Part shown: piece by piece, positions 37,336-46,535 of the stretch
Numbering within the stretch: position 1 is the first letter of the stretch
Layout of the letters: each line of letters opens with the position of its first letter
Assembly (NCBI GenBank): GCA_937873265.1
Contig: CALMVL010000017.1
Location: forward strand, 1-46,535
From: an uncultured Granulicella sp.
GTDB taxonomy: Bacteria; Acidobacteriota; Terriglobia; Terriglobales; Acidobacteriaceae
Direction: 5' to 3'
Length of the DNA: 46,535 bases
Translations under genes and position numbers: made by a program
The notes under the pieces: model-generated
Told to the model about the DNA's origin: nothing
Databases searched by the model: none
The model's input: the letters and a program-made list of their open reading frames with translations, nothing else

Positions 37336-39216
37336 GTGCACGTGAGACGCATCTGGCGACTTCTGACCTACCTGCGTCCGTACGCCCTGTTCTCCATCTT
37401 CTCGGTTCTGCTGATGGCCGTGGTCGGTGCGCTTGCCGCCTTCCGCGTTCTTCTGGTCAAGCCGGTCTTCGACAACGTCCTCTCGCCCGATGCTCCCACG
37501 CGCGGCCTGCTCGCCTTTCACCTTCCCCTGATCGGCCGAACGCTCGATCTACAAGCTCTCGTCCCGCACCATATCCACAATGCCTGGGCGGTGGTCGCCT
37601 ACGCGCTCGTCGTTTCGGCCCTGGTCCGCTCCGCATGCGACTACGCCGGCACCTACCTGGTGAACTATGCCGGCTTCGGCATGATCACCGATCTGCGCAA
37701 CGACCTCTACGACGCGATCCTCCGTCGCTCCGTCGCTTTTTTTCAGCGCCACACCACCGGCAGCCTCGTCTCCACGCTGATCAATGACATCGAGCGCGTT
37801 CAAACGGCCATGTCGTTCATCCTCAGTGACTTCCTCCAGCAGCTCTTCACGCTGATTGCCCTCACCTTCGTTGTCATTCTTTACGGCGGCAAGATGGCTT
37901 GGGTGCTTCTGCTGTTCGTGCCCGTGGTTATCTCGTCGGCGCGCCGCATCGGATCGCGCGTCCGTTCGACCACTCGCAAGGGCCAGGACAAGCTCGCCGA
38001 GATCCAGAACATCCTCCAGGAGACCATTACCGGCAACCGAATCGTGAAAGCCTTCGGCATGGAGCTGTGGGAGATGAACCGCTTCCGCTTAGCCGCCCGG
38101 CGCCTTCTTCGCGCTAACCTGAAATCCGTCAGCGTCCAGGCCATCTCCTCGCCGCTGATGGATGCGCTCGGCGCGGTGGCCATCGCGCTGCTCCTCCTGC
38201 TCGGCCGCAACCGCATCCTGCACCACACCATGACCACAGGCTCGTTTCTGGCCTTCCTCATCGCTGTTTTCACGCTGTACGATCCTGTTCGCAAGTTCGC
38301 ACTTTTCTATAACAGCTTCCAGCAGGCGCTCGGGGCAAGCGAAGAGATCTTCCGCTTCATGGACGCGCAGGACGAGGTGGTCGAGAAATCCCGTGCCCAC
38401 GTGCTCACCGGCTTCGAGCAGTCCATTGAGTTCGTCGACGCCGGTTTCGGTTACGTCAGCGACGATGGCCAGATCGAGCAGGTTCTCCACGATATTCGTC
38501 TCACGGTCAAGCGCGGCGAGGTTCTCGCACTGGTCGGGCCCTCGGGCGCCGGTAAATCGACTCTCGTCAACCTGATCCCGCGTTTCTTTGACGCCAACCA
38601 AGGCCAGATCCTGCTGGATGGTTACGACCTCCGCGACGTCACCATCGCGTCCCTTCGCCGGCTGATCGGCAAAGTCACCCAGGACACCGTGCTCTTCAAC
38701 GACACCGTCCGCAACAATATCGCCTACGGCCAGCCTGACGTGCCGCTCAGCCGCGTCCAGGAGGCCGCCCGCATGGCGCTGGCGCACGACTTCATCGAGC
38801 GGATGCCCGAGGGCTACGACACCGTTATCGGCGAGCGGGGCTTGCGCCTCTCCGGCGGCGAGCGCCAGCGCCTCGCCATTGCCCGCGCCATCCTCAAGAA
38901 TGCCCCTATCCTTATTCTTGACGAGGCTACCTCTGCGCTCGACATGGAAAGCGAGCGATTCGTCCAAGCCGCGCTCGCCAATCTCATGCGCGGCCGGACC
39001 GTCTTCGTCATCGCGCACCGCCTCTCGACGGTTCGCCGCGCCGACCGCATCGCCGTCCTCGAGCGCGGCCGCATCACCGAGATCGGCTCGCATGACGATC
39101 TCCTCCGCCAGTCCGGCACCTACCAGCGCCTCTACACGATGCAATTCGCCGACGCGCCTGTGCCTCATCCCGCCGACGCGCCCGTCCTGCCCGTTCCCGT
39201 CGAAAGGATTGCCTGA
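37336..39216 (+). CDS. msbA: MsbA-like ABC exporter (fused TM and ATPase domains)
   Basis: Six-TM domain; LVGPSGAGKSTLVNLIPRFFD, LSGGERQRLAIARAILKNAPILILDEATSALD. Confidence 0.88.
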   Translation: MHVRRIWRLLTYLRPYALFSIFSVLLMAVVGALAAFRVLLVKPVFDNVLSPDAPTRGLLAFHLPLIGRTLDLQALVPHHIHNAWAVVAYALVVSALVRSACDYAGTYLVNYAGFGMITDLRNDLYDAILRRSVAFFQRHTTGSLVSTLINDIERVQTAMSFILSDFLQQLFTLIALTFVVILYGGKMAWVLLLFVPVVISSARRIGSRVRSTTRKGQDKLAEIQNILQETITGNRIVKAFGMELWEMNRFRLAARRLLRANLKSVSVQAISSPLMDALGAVAIALLLLLGRNRILHHTMTTGSFLAFLIAVFTLYDPVRKFALFYNSFQQALGASEEIFRFMDAQDEVVEKSRAHVLTGFEQSIEFVDAGFGYVSDDGQIEQVLHDIRLTVKRGEVLALVGPSGAGKSTLVNLIPRFFDANQGQILLDGYDLRDVTIASLRRLIGKVTQDTVLFNDTVRNNIAYGQPDVPLSRVQEAARMALAHDFIERMPEGYDTVIGERGLRLSGGERQRLAIARAILKNAPILILDEATSALDMESERFVQAALANLMRGRTVFVIAHRLSTVRRADRIAVLERGRITEIGSHDDLLRQSGTYQRLYTMQFADAPVPHPADAPVLPVPVERIA

Positions 39217-40136
39217 TGCCTGCCTGCGCGACACCCGTTTGTTCGATGACGGGCTTCGCCAGCATTCGCGCCCGAAGCCCGTCCGGCGCAGCCTTTTCGC
39301 TCAGCATCAAGTCGGTCAATCACCGCTTTCTCGACATTCGCTTTCACCTCCCGGCCGGCAGCGACGGCCTTGAGCAGCAGCTGCGCGCCGCAGTCCGCGA
39401 GCGGGTCCGCCGAGGCCACGTCGAGCTCACCCTTACGCCCGAGCAGCGCCAGACCGGCGGGCTTCGCCTTAACGACGACGTTCTCTCCGCTTACCTGCTC
39501 GCCTTCGCCGAAGCCGCCGAGCACCACGGCCTGTTTGACACGCCCGACCTCAACGCGCTCCTTCGCATGCCCGGCGTCATGACGACCGAAGCCCCTGCCG
39601 TGACGGAACGCGCAGATCTCGATGCCGCTGTTCTCGCCTCAATTCCTGGCCTGCTGGAACGTTTTAACCTGGTCCGTGCGCAGGAGGGGGCTTCTCTCGA
39701 AGCCGCGCTGCGCGCCAGCGTCGTCCGCATCCAGGAGATGACGACTGAAGTTGCCCACCTGCGCCAGCGCGTCAAGCCCGCCCACCTCGTCCGCCTCCGC
39801 TCCCGCATCGCCGAGCTTCTCGCCGGTACCTCCGTTTCCATATCCGAGGAGCGTCTCTTTGCCGAAGCCGCCCTTCTTGCCGAGCGCAGCGACATCGAAG
39901 AGGAAACCGTCCGCCTGCAGGCCCACGCGGATCGCTTCCTCGCCTTGCTCGACGCAGGTGGCGAGGTCGGCAAGCGACTCGACTTCCTTCTCCAGGAGTT
40001 CGGCCGCGAGGCGAACACCATCCTTTCGAAGACCGGCAGCGCTGCCGGCTCGGAGAGCCTGCGTCTCACCGAGCTCGGCCTGGAGATCAAAGCCGAGATC
40101 GAGCGTATCCGCGAGCAGGTCCAGAACCTCGAGTGA
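39216..40136 (+). CDS. yicC: YicC family protein (endoribonuclease-type)
   Basis: SMTGFASIRA...FSLSIKSVNHRFLDIRFHLP, LDFLLQEFGREANTILSKTGS..LTELGLEIKAEIERIREQVQNLE. Confidence 0.95.
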   Translation: MPACATPVCSMTGFASIRARSPSGAAFSLSIKSVNHRFLDIRFHLPAGSDGLEQQLRAAVRERVRRGHVELTLTPEQRQTGGLRLNDDVLSAYLLAFAEAAEHHGLFDTPDLNALLRMPGVMTTEAPAVTERADLDAAVLASIPGLLERFNLVRAQEGASLEAALRASVVRIQEMTTEVAHLRQRVKPAHLVRLRSRIAELLAGTSVSISEERLFAEAALLAERSDIEEETVRLQAHADRFLALLDAGGEVGKRLDFLLQEFGREANTILSKTGSAAGSESLRLTELGLEIKAEIERIREQVQNLE

Positions 40137-40212
40137 TTCCCGCTGAAATCCGGCTGGACCTCCGCGCCCTTTCGGTAAACTTCAGGCAGAACCGGCGAAA
40201 GGGCACGACCAT

Positions 40213-40944
40213 ATGGCGGGGATCCTCTTTATCATTTCGGCACCTTCAGGATCGGGCAAATCCACGCTGGTCAATCAGTTGCGCACGCTGGTCGAAGGTC
40301 TCGACTTTTCCGTCTCCTATACCACCCGGCCGCCGCGCGGCTCCGAAGAAGACGGGCGCGAGTACCACTTCACCACCCGCCCCGAGTTCGAACGCATGAT
40401 CGACGCGGGTGAGTTCCTCGAGTGGGCCGAGGTCTTCGGCAACTACTACGGCACCGCCCGCTCCGCGCTGACGCACGCCGGCCGCCTGGGCAAAGATCTC
40501 CTGCTCGACATCGACGTCCAGGGCGCCATGCAGGTGATGCGATGCACCCCCGATGCGGTCTCCATCTTTGTCCTGCCGCCCAGCCCGGAGGTCCTCGAAA
40601 AGCGCCTCCGTAACCGCAGCGTCGCCGAGCACGTCACCTCCGAGGACGTAATCGCCCGTCGCCTGGCCCAGGCCCGAAATGAGCTCACGCGGATCTGGGA
40701 CTACCGGTACGCTCTCGTCAACGATGTTCTCGACCAGGCCGTAGCCGATCTCCGTTCCGTAGTCCTGTGGGAGCGGGGAGATCCTGCCGAGCGGATCGCT
40801 GCCGAGGCCTGCCGGACCGACCGCCAAGCCTCGGCGCTCCGGGACGCCCTCGCCACCTTCGGCCTTCGCCGACCTCCATTTCGTCTCCATCCGACAATCT
40901 CCCCTGATGCGCCAAACGCCCTGGATCACCCGCAAGGTGACTAG
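40213..40944 (+). CDS. gmk: Guanylate kinase
   Basis: ILFIISAPSGSGKSTLVNQL, SVSYTTRPPRGSEEDGREYHF, GNYYGTARSAL, DIDVQGAMQV. Confidence 0.97.
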   Translation: MAGILFIISAPSGSGKSTLVNQLRTLVEGLDFSVSYTTRPPRGSEEDGREYHFTTRPEFERMIDAGEFLEWAEVFGNYYGTARSALTHAGRLGKDLLLDIDVQGAMQVMRCTPDAVSIFVLPPSPEVLEKRLRNRSVAEHVTSEDVIARRLAQARNELTRIWDYRYALVNDVLDQAVADLRSVVLWERGDPAERIAAEACRTDRQASALRDALATFGLRRPPFRLHPTISPDAPNALDHPQGD

Positions 40945-41002
40945 GCGTTCCCCGAGCCGTGCGGTACAGTCAAGGCTGCAGCACTTTCTGGAGGCACGAC
41001 CC

Positions 41003-41209
41003 ATGGAAAAGATTCTTGAAAACAAGTACAGCCTGGTGAAAGGTGCGGCGCGCCGCGCTCGGCAGCTGCAGAACGGGGCGTCGCCGCTGATGGCGTCAAA
41101 GTCCACCAAAGCGTGCCGAGTCGCGCAGGAAGAGATCCAACAGGGGCACGTCAGCTACTCGCTGCCCGTAAAGTTGCGTCCCGTTGCCCTCGACGAGTTC
41201 GCAAAGTAA
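41003..41209 (+). CDS. rpoZ: RNA polymerase omega subunit
   Basis: NKYSLVKGAARRARQLQNGA...KACRVAQEEIQQGHVSY, directly after gmk. Confidence 0.88.
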   Translation: MEKILENKYSLVKGAARRARQLQNGASPLMASKSTKACRVAQEEIQQGHVSYSLPVKLRPVALDEFAK

Positions 41210-41236
41210 ACGATCGTTTGAAGGTGAAGCAGTTCC

Positions 41237-42169
41237 ATGGCTGAACTGGATGAGCTGCGCGCGTACGTCGAGTACTTTCGCGACTTGGGCGTGTACGACT
41301 TTTATCGTCGCGGCGACGGCTCACCTTCCGAAGCAGTCGCCGCGTTCCTCGAACGTGCGTTTCCCGCGCCAACATGGCAGCCGTCCTCAAACCTCGGTGC
41401 GCCGCCCAGAGTCGGGGCGAGTCCGCTCGCCGGCAGCGAGCCGTCAGTGTCAGTTCTGCCGTCGCTTGCCGGCTCGGCGTCACCTGCTTTTGCCGGCCAG
41501 CCGCCATGGCCCAATCCCCTGGAGGTCGCCGTTCCCAAGCCAGTCCCGTTCAACGACCTGGCCCCGCTGCCTCTGGTCCGCGTGCCTCCCGCGGACCGGG
41601 CCGCGGCGCTTGAGCAGCTCCGTCGCGAGATTGGCGACTGCACCCGCTGCCCGCTCGCCTACGCCGGCCGGCACACAATCGTCTTTGGCCAGGGTGACCC
41701 CGCCGCCCGTCTCATGTTCGTGGGCGAAGGCCCCGGTGCCGACGAGGACGCCTCCGGCCTGCCTTTCGTGGGCAAGGCTGGCCAGCTGCTCAACAACATG
41801 ATTGCGGCCATGGGCCTCCGCCGCGAAGACGTGTACATCGCCAATATCGTGAAATGCCGGCCGCCTGCCAACCGCGTTCCCGAGCCCGTAGAGGCAAACA
41901 CCTGCTCGCAGTTCTTGCTTCAGCAGATGGACATCGTGCAGCCGGAGATCGTCGTGGCGCTCGGAGCGACGGCCGCCACGTATCTGCTTGGGGTCAAGCA
42001 GTCGCTCGCCACCTTGCGGAGCCGCTTCCACATCTGTCGCGGCTCTCGGCTCCTGGTCACCTTTCACCCCGCCTTTCTGCTCCGCGACCCTCGCCAGAAG
42101 GGCGAAGCCTGGAAGGACCTCCAGCTCGTCATGGCCGAGCTCGGCCTCAAGCCTCCCGCCAAGTTGTAG
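41237..42169 (+). CDS. Uracil-DNA glycosylase family 4 (Fe-S type)
   Basis: CTRCPLAYAGRHTIVFGQGDPAARLMFVGEGPGADEDASGLPFVGKAGQLL, NIVKCRPPANRVPEPVE, HPAFLLRDP. Confidence 0.96.
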   Translation: MAELDELRAYVEYFRDLGVYDFYRRGDGSPSEAVAAFLERAFPAPTWQPSSNLGAPPRVGASPLAGSEPSVSVLPSLAGSASPAFAGQPPWPNPLEVAVPKPVPFNDLAPLPLVRVPPADRAAALEQLRREIGDCTRCPLAYAGRHTIVFGQGDPAARLMFVGEGPGADEDASGLPFVGKAGQLLNNMIAAMGLRREDVYIANIVKCRPPANRVPEPVEANTCSQFLLQQMDIVQPEIVVALGATAATYLLGVKQSLATLRSRFHICRGSRLLVTFHPAFLLRDPRQKGEAWKDLQLVMAELGLKPPAKL

Positions 42170-42486
42170 GAATCGCGTGTCGACGAGCTGATCGCGTCAC
42201 CCGCTTCGGGTGGCGCACGTCATGTCGCCCGGGGTTGCATGCAAGCGCTCAGATCAGCACAATCACCCATCCCACGCCGGATTCCCCCAACCCCAGATTC
42301 GATACCGCGATCCACCAGGAGTGCTCGGCATTCGGCCGTCCAGCCGGCTAGGTTGGAGTACAAAGGGCAACAAAAGAGGAAGCAGTAGCAGAAGTGAATC
42401 CGATGTGAGATCTGCCCCATAGCCCTCCGAGGTGCAAGAAACATGCGCCAGACTTCTTCTGGTTCAAGCCAAGTATGCTGAGAGAG

Positions 42487-43986
42487 ATGAAGAGAATCAA
42501 GGTAATCGGAGGCGGTCTCGCCGGCCCGGAGGCCGCGCTTCAAGCTGCCGCCGCCGGCTGCGCGGTCGACCTCTATGAGATGCGTCCGCAGCGCTCCACC
42601 GAGGCTCACCAGACCGCCGACTTCGCCGAGCTCGTCTGCTCAAACTCCCTCAAATCCGAGTCGGAGCACTCCGCCCCGTGGCTGCTCAAGCAGGAGATGC
42701 GCCGCATGGGGTCCTGTCTGCTTCAGGATGCCGATGCTACTGCCGTACCCGCCGGCCACGCCCTCGCCGTGGACCGCGAACTCTTCTCCGCCCGCGTTCG
42801 TCGGCGGCTTGAGCAGCACCCGAAGATCACCATCCACCGCGAAGAGGTGCTGACTCTTGAGGAGAACTCGCCTGACACCCTCACCATCGTAGCCACCGGC
42901 CCTCTCACTTCGCCCGCGCTGACCGCCGAACTCACCCGCCTTACCGGCTCCGACCACCTCGCCTTTTACGACTCCATCTCGCCCATCGTCGACGCTTCCA
43001 CCATCGACATGGATCGCGTGTACTTTGCCGCTCGCTGGGACAAGGGGACCGCCGACTACATCAATTGCCCGTTCACTGAACAGGAGTACGATACCTTCCT
43101 CGAAGCCCTTTCCAGTGCCGAGAAGATCAAGCAGAAATCCTGGGAACAGTTACCCGCCGACAACAATCCCACCCATCTTGCCGTCGCTTCGAAAGCTCGT
43201 GCCTCGACTCCGGCTGGCCCATCCAAGATGCCCTCATCGTCATGGGTAGGAACGATGGAGCTCGCGCCTGTCACGGAGACCGCCTCCGCCCAACCGCCCA
43301 CAAACCTCCACTACTTCGAAGGCTGCCTGCCCATTGAAGAGATCGCCCGCCGCGGCCGCGATACCCTCCGCTTTGGCCCGATGAAGCCCGCTGGCCTCAC
43401 CAATCCGAAGACGGGCCGTTGGCCTTACGCCGTCGTTCAACTCCGCCAGGAAAACCTCCGCGCCGACTCGTATAATCTCGTCGGCTTCCAGAACCACCTC
43501 ACGTTTGGCGAGCAGGCCCGCGTCCTGCGCCTTATTCCCGGCCTCGAACGCGCCACCTTCCTCCGCTACGGCCAGATCCATCGCAATACCTACATCCACG
43601 CACCCTCGCTTCTTACCGGTACGCTGCAGCTCCGCACTCATCCCAGCATCTTCGTCGCCGGCCAACTTTCCGGTGTCGAGGGCTACACCGAATCCATCGC
43701 CTCCGGCCTTCTTGCCGGTCGCTATGCCGCTCAAGTTGCCCACGGCCTAACCCCGACAGCCGCACCCCGCGCCACCGCGAATGGCTCCCTCAGCTACTAC
43801 ATCACCCATGCCGACCAAAGGCGTTTTCAACCTGCCAACATCACCTTCGACCTGCTTCCACCGCTTGAAGAGGATCTGCGCCGCCGCATTCGCGACAAAA
43901 AGGAGCGTCACCGCATCCAGTGCGACCGCGCGCTCGAAGCTCTGTCGCAGTGGCTTGGGCAGCATGCGGATTCTTGTCTGAAGTAG
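42487..43986 (+). CDS. trmFO: Methylenetetrahydrofolate-tRNA-(uracil-5-)-methyltransferase TrmFO
   Basis: IKVIGGGLAGPEAALQAAAAGCAVDLYEMRPQRSTEAHQTADFAELVCSNSLKS, YFEGCLPIEEIARRG, GPMKPAGLTNPKTGRWPYAVVQLRQEN. Confidence 0.96.
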   Translation: MKRIKVIGGGLAGPEAALQAAAAGCAVDLYEMRPQRSTEAHQTADFAELVCSNSLKSESEHSAPWLLKQEMRRMGSCLLQDADATAVPAGHALAVDRELFSARVRRRLEQHPKITIHREEVLTLEENSPDTLTIVATGPLTSPALTAELTRLTGSDHLAFYDSISPIVDASTIDMDRVYFAARWDKGTADYINCPFTEQEYDTFLEALSSAEKIKQKSWEQLPADNNPTHLAVASKARASTPAGPSKMPSSSWVGTMELAPVTETASAQPPTNLHYFEGCLPIEEIARRGRDTLRFGPMKPAGLTNPKTGRWPYAVVQLRQENLRADSYNLVGFQNHLTFGEQARVLRLIPGLERATFLRYGQIHRNTYIHAPSLLTGTLQLRTHPSIFVAGQLSGVEGYTESIASGLLAGRYAAQVAHGLTPTAAPRATANGSLSYYITHADQRRFQPANITFDLLPPLEEDLRRRIRDKKERHRIQCDRALEALSQWLGQHADSCLK

Positions 43987-44100
43987 CATCCCGATGGCCG
44001 ATTCCGGCGCGAAAAGGGCGCCAGCCCTCTTGGACTCCTGGACGTATGAAGCTCGCGCGAAGAACACGGTAGACTGCGCGAGGCGGATCTCGGGTAAGAC

Positions 44101-44913
44101 GTGGGAAGGTGCAGTCTGGTGATAGTTCGCTCGGTCGGACGGACGCTGAAGCTGTTGGGATTGTTTGCCGGAGCCGGTTGGGAGCTGCTGGTGCGACGAC
44201 CGGTTACTCGCCAGCAACGGGCGGAGTGGCTGCACCGATTCTGCGCGCGCGCAATGCGGCGTATGGGGATCGCGGTCGCGGTGAACGGCGCATTTCCGGA
44301 GCGCGGAGCGGTGATCTCGAACCACATGGGATACCTCGACATTGTGACCTTTGCCGCGCTGCATCCATGCGTGTTTGTGTCAAAGGCAGAGATCCGCTCC
44401 TGGCCTGTTCTGGGATGGATGACAACGATGTCCGGGACGATCTATGTCGAGCGTGGGCGCGGTGGAAGCGCGGCGCGAGCCTCGGGACAGATGCGGGAAG
44501 CGGCCGAGGCGGGACTGCCGGTCGTCTTTTTTCCGGAGGGAACGACGACCAATGGGCGCGATCTGCTGCGCTTTCACAGTGGGGTTCTTCTTGAGGCGAT
44601 CGCGAGTGGGGAGCCGGTGACGGCTGCGTGTGTTCGGTACACCCTCGGGTCGAACAACGAGCCGGGAACGAGTGTTGAGGACGATGTTGCGTATTGGGGA
44701 GATGTGACGCTGCTGCGGCATATCGTTCGTTTCCTCTCCTTGCGCGAGATTGGCGTTGCGGTTCGGTTTGCGGAGCAGCCGATCCGGTTCGCGGCAGGCC
44801 TGGGGGATCGCAAGGCCATAGCCGCCGAGGCGCGGGCGGCAGTGTGTGGGTTGCGAGAGGGAAGGTGCTCGGAGATGGACGCGAGGTCAGGGCAGAAGGC
44901 GACGACACTCTAG
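44101..44913 (+). CDS. plsC: 1-acyl-sn-glycerol-3-phosphate acyltransferase (PlsC family)
   Basis: ISNHMGYLDIVTFAAL (NHX4D-type), FFPEGTTTNG. Confidence 0.9.
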   Translation: MGRCSLVIVRSVGRTLKLLGLFAGAGWELLVRRPVTRQQRAEWLHRFCARAMRRMGIAVAVNGAFPERGAVISNHMGYLDIVTFAALHPCVFVSKAEIRSWPVLGWMTTMSGTIYVERGRGGSAARASGQMREAAEAGLPVVFFPEGTTTNGRDLLRFHSGVLLEAIASGEPVTAACVRYTLGSNNEPGTSVEDDVAYWGDVTLLRHIVRFLSLREIGVAVRFAEQPIRFAAGLGDRKAIAAEARAAVCGLREGRCSEMDARSGQKATTL

Positions 44914-45531
44914 TTCATGGATGACACGTGCGACGTTTTGCTCGGGGGGTTCAGTTCCATCGACGGTGAGGTTGGCGTGGACGGCGGAGGGGTGGACGTA
45001 CTGCTCCGCCATGGGACGTGCGGTGCTTTCGTACTGCTCTCGGACGGACGCTTCGGTGCGTCCGCGCTCGTGGGTGTCGCGGCGAATGCGCCGTGCGAGG
45101 CAAAGGGCGTCGGAGGTTTCGACGTAGAGAGCGAGAGCGAAGAGGGCGCGGAGCTCGGGGAAGTGGAGGGCGAGGATGCCTTCGACGAGGACGACGGGCG
45201 CGGGCTCGATGCGCTGCGTTTCGGCTGTGCGGGTGTGCGTGGCAAAGTCGTAGCAGGGCCGGTCGATCGAGCGGCCTGCGGCGAGTTCGCGAAGGTGGGC
45301 GAGGAGGAGCTCGGACTCGAGGGCGTCCGGGTGATCGAAGTTCGTGCGGTCGCGCTGCTCCGGAGCGAAGTGGGCGAGGTCGCGGTAGTAGGCGTCAAGC
45401 GGAAGGAGCCTGGCATGGAGGCGATCACGAAGACCGCGGGCCAGGATGGTCTTGCCGGAGCCCGAGCAGCCGGCGATGCCGACGATCAACGGACCGCGCG
45501 GACTGAGGGTCGGTTGTGCGGCTGGGGTCAC
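44887..45531 (-). CDS. udk: Uridine kinase / phosphoribulokinase family
   Basis: VGIAGCSGSGKTILARGLRDRL, LPLDAYYRDL, NFDHPDALESELL, VVLVEGILALHFPELR, RRIRRDTHERGRT. Confidence 0.93.
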   Translation of the reverse strand: MTPAAQPTLSPRGPLIVGIAGCSGSGKTILARGLRDRLHARLLPLDAYYRDLAHFAPEQRDRTNFDHPDALESELLLAHLRELAAGRSIDRPCYDFATHTRTAETQRIEPAPVVLVEGILALHFPELRALFALALYVETSDALCLARRIRRDTHERGRTEASVREQYESTARPMAEQYVHPSAVHANLTVDGTEPPEQNVARVIHELECRRLLP

Positions 45532-46412
45532 GGCTGCCTGCGCGGGTTGGGCGCGGCGGAACAGGCGGCGAGGATGGCGGTGAGGAGTTCGGTGAGGCGC
45601 CCCTCGGCGCGGCGGCCGATGTCCAGCACCTCGTGGTGATCGATGGGTTCGGGCGAAACGCCGGCGGCGGGGTTGGTGACGAGCGACAGGCCGAGCACTT
45701 CCAGGCCCATGTGGCGGGCGACGATAACCTCGTGAACGGTGGACATGCCGACGAGGTCTGCGCCAAGGCTGCGAAAGGCTCGGATCTCGGCGGGGGTCTC
45801 GAAGGACGGGCCGAGGACGGCGAGGTAGATGCCTTCGGGGAGATCGAAGCCGACCTCAGCGGCTTTCTGGCGAGCGAGTGTGCGGAGCCGTGGCGAGTAG
45901 GCTTCGCCCATGTCGAAGAAGCGCTGGCCGGCTTGCGGAATGGCGGCGAAGCGGGGTTCGTTGGGGCCGGCGGCGGCGTTGACTCCGGTGAGGTTGATGT
46001 GGTCAGCGATCGAGACGAGATCGCCGGCGCGAAAGGAGGCGTTGATACCGCCGGAGGCGTTTGTGACGATGAGGGTCTTGCAGCCGAGAAGGGAAAGGAC
46101 ACGGGTGGGAAGGGTGACTTCGGCGACGGTGTGGCCCTCGTAAAGATGGGCGCGGCCCTGGAGGACGGCGACAGGAGTGCCGGCCACCGCGCCGAGGAGA
46201 AGATTGCCGGGATGGCCGGCTATCGAAGAGCGGGGAAAGTGGGGGATCTCGGCGTATGGAATCGCGGTGGCGTGTTGGACCTGCCTTCCAAAGCCACCAA
46301 GGCCGGTGCCGAGGACGACGCCTACGATGGGCTGGAGCGAAGACCGCTGGCGAATGTGGAGAACGGCTTGCTGCGCCTGCTCATACAGATCCACGGTTGG
46401 TGGTGTTGGCAT
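45528..46412 (-). CDS. Purine nucleoside phosphorylase (PNP/MTAP family)
   Basis: IVGVVLGTGLGGFG, VAVLQGRAHLYEGHTVAEVTLPTRVLSLLGCKTLIVTNASGGIN, LGPSFETPAEIRAFRSLGADLVGMSTVHEVIVARHMGLEVLGLSLVTNPAAG. Confidence 0.96.
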   Translation of the reverse strand: MPTPPTVDLYEQAQQAVLHIRQRSSLQPIVGVVLGTGLGGFGRQVQHATAIPYAEIPHFPRSSIAGHPGNLLLGAVAGTPVAVLQGRAHLYEGHTVAEVTLPTRVLSLLGCKTLIVTNASGGINASFRAGDLVSIADHINLTGVNAAAGPNEPRFAAIPQAGQRFFDMGEAYSPRLRTLARQKAAEVGFDLPEGIYLAVLGPSFETPAEIRAFRSLGADLVGMSTVHEVIVARHMGLEVLGLSLVTNPAAGVSPEPIDHHEVLDIGRRAEGRLTELLTAILAACSAAPNPRRQP

Positions 46413-46535
46413 CGTCCCCCCTCTTTCCCTCGATGCACGGTTCTCATCCATTGCGGATAGTTCGGTTGCGTCCATAGGACGTTTGATACAGGGAGCTTGC
46501 GACCGAAATCCTCATTCGAACGAGTTTGCGGCGGG

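Noticed and set aside
42210-42422. 70-aa ORF and possible tRNA-like GGTTCAAG motif upstream of trmFO
   Set aside because: No protein-like composition, and no cloverleaf could be built around the motif

Overview
GC-rich bacterial chromosome segment, gene-dense. The gene content and a VWFA-related Acidobacterial-type protein suggest Acidobacteriota (inferred, not searched). I see about 39 ordinary protein-coding genes: hrcA(partial)-grpE-dnaJ; rsmE, a membrane-anchored hypothetical and aroK; an RNA polymerase sigma factor with a small putative soluble anti-sigma partner; a ThiF/MoeB family E1-like enzyme; a BamA-SurA-like-TamB outer-membrane biogenesis operon; BON and UbiA proteins; CsbD and a 49-aa Lmo0937-like membrane protein absent from the ORF track; pheA, recO, ferredoxin, inositol monophosphatase, VWA protein, moaE, moaD, lon, glyQ, glyS; a fused LptC/LptA-like protein, lptB, rpoN, hpf, rapZ, an MsbA-like ABC transporter, yicC, gmk, rpoZ, a family-4 UDG, trmFO, plsC, udk and a purine nucleoside phosphorylase. 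I found no mobile elements, CRISPR arrays, rRNAs or tRNAs. The most interesting signal is in the 240-bp intergenic region upstream of aroK (minus strand). It holds an unannotated 25-27 aa ORF rich in aromatic residues (MLMYRHTARFTYCYWWQPAARWSCVQL*), followed by a perfect 10-bp GC-rich hairpin with a T-tract and then the aroK start. A competing antiterminator pairing is possible. Together this has the architecture of a ribosome-mediated transcription attenuator sensing aromatic aminoacyl-tRNA and controlling shikimate kinase.
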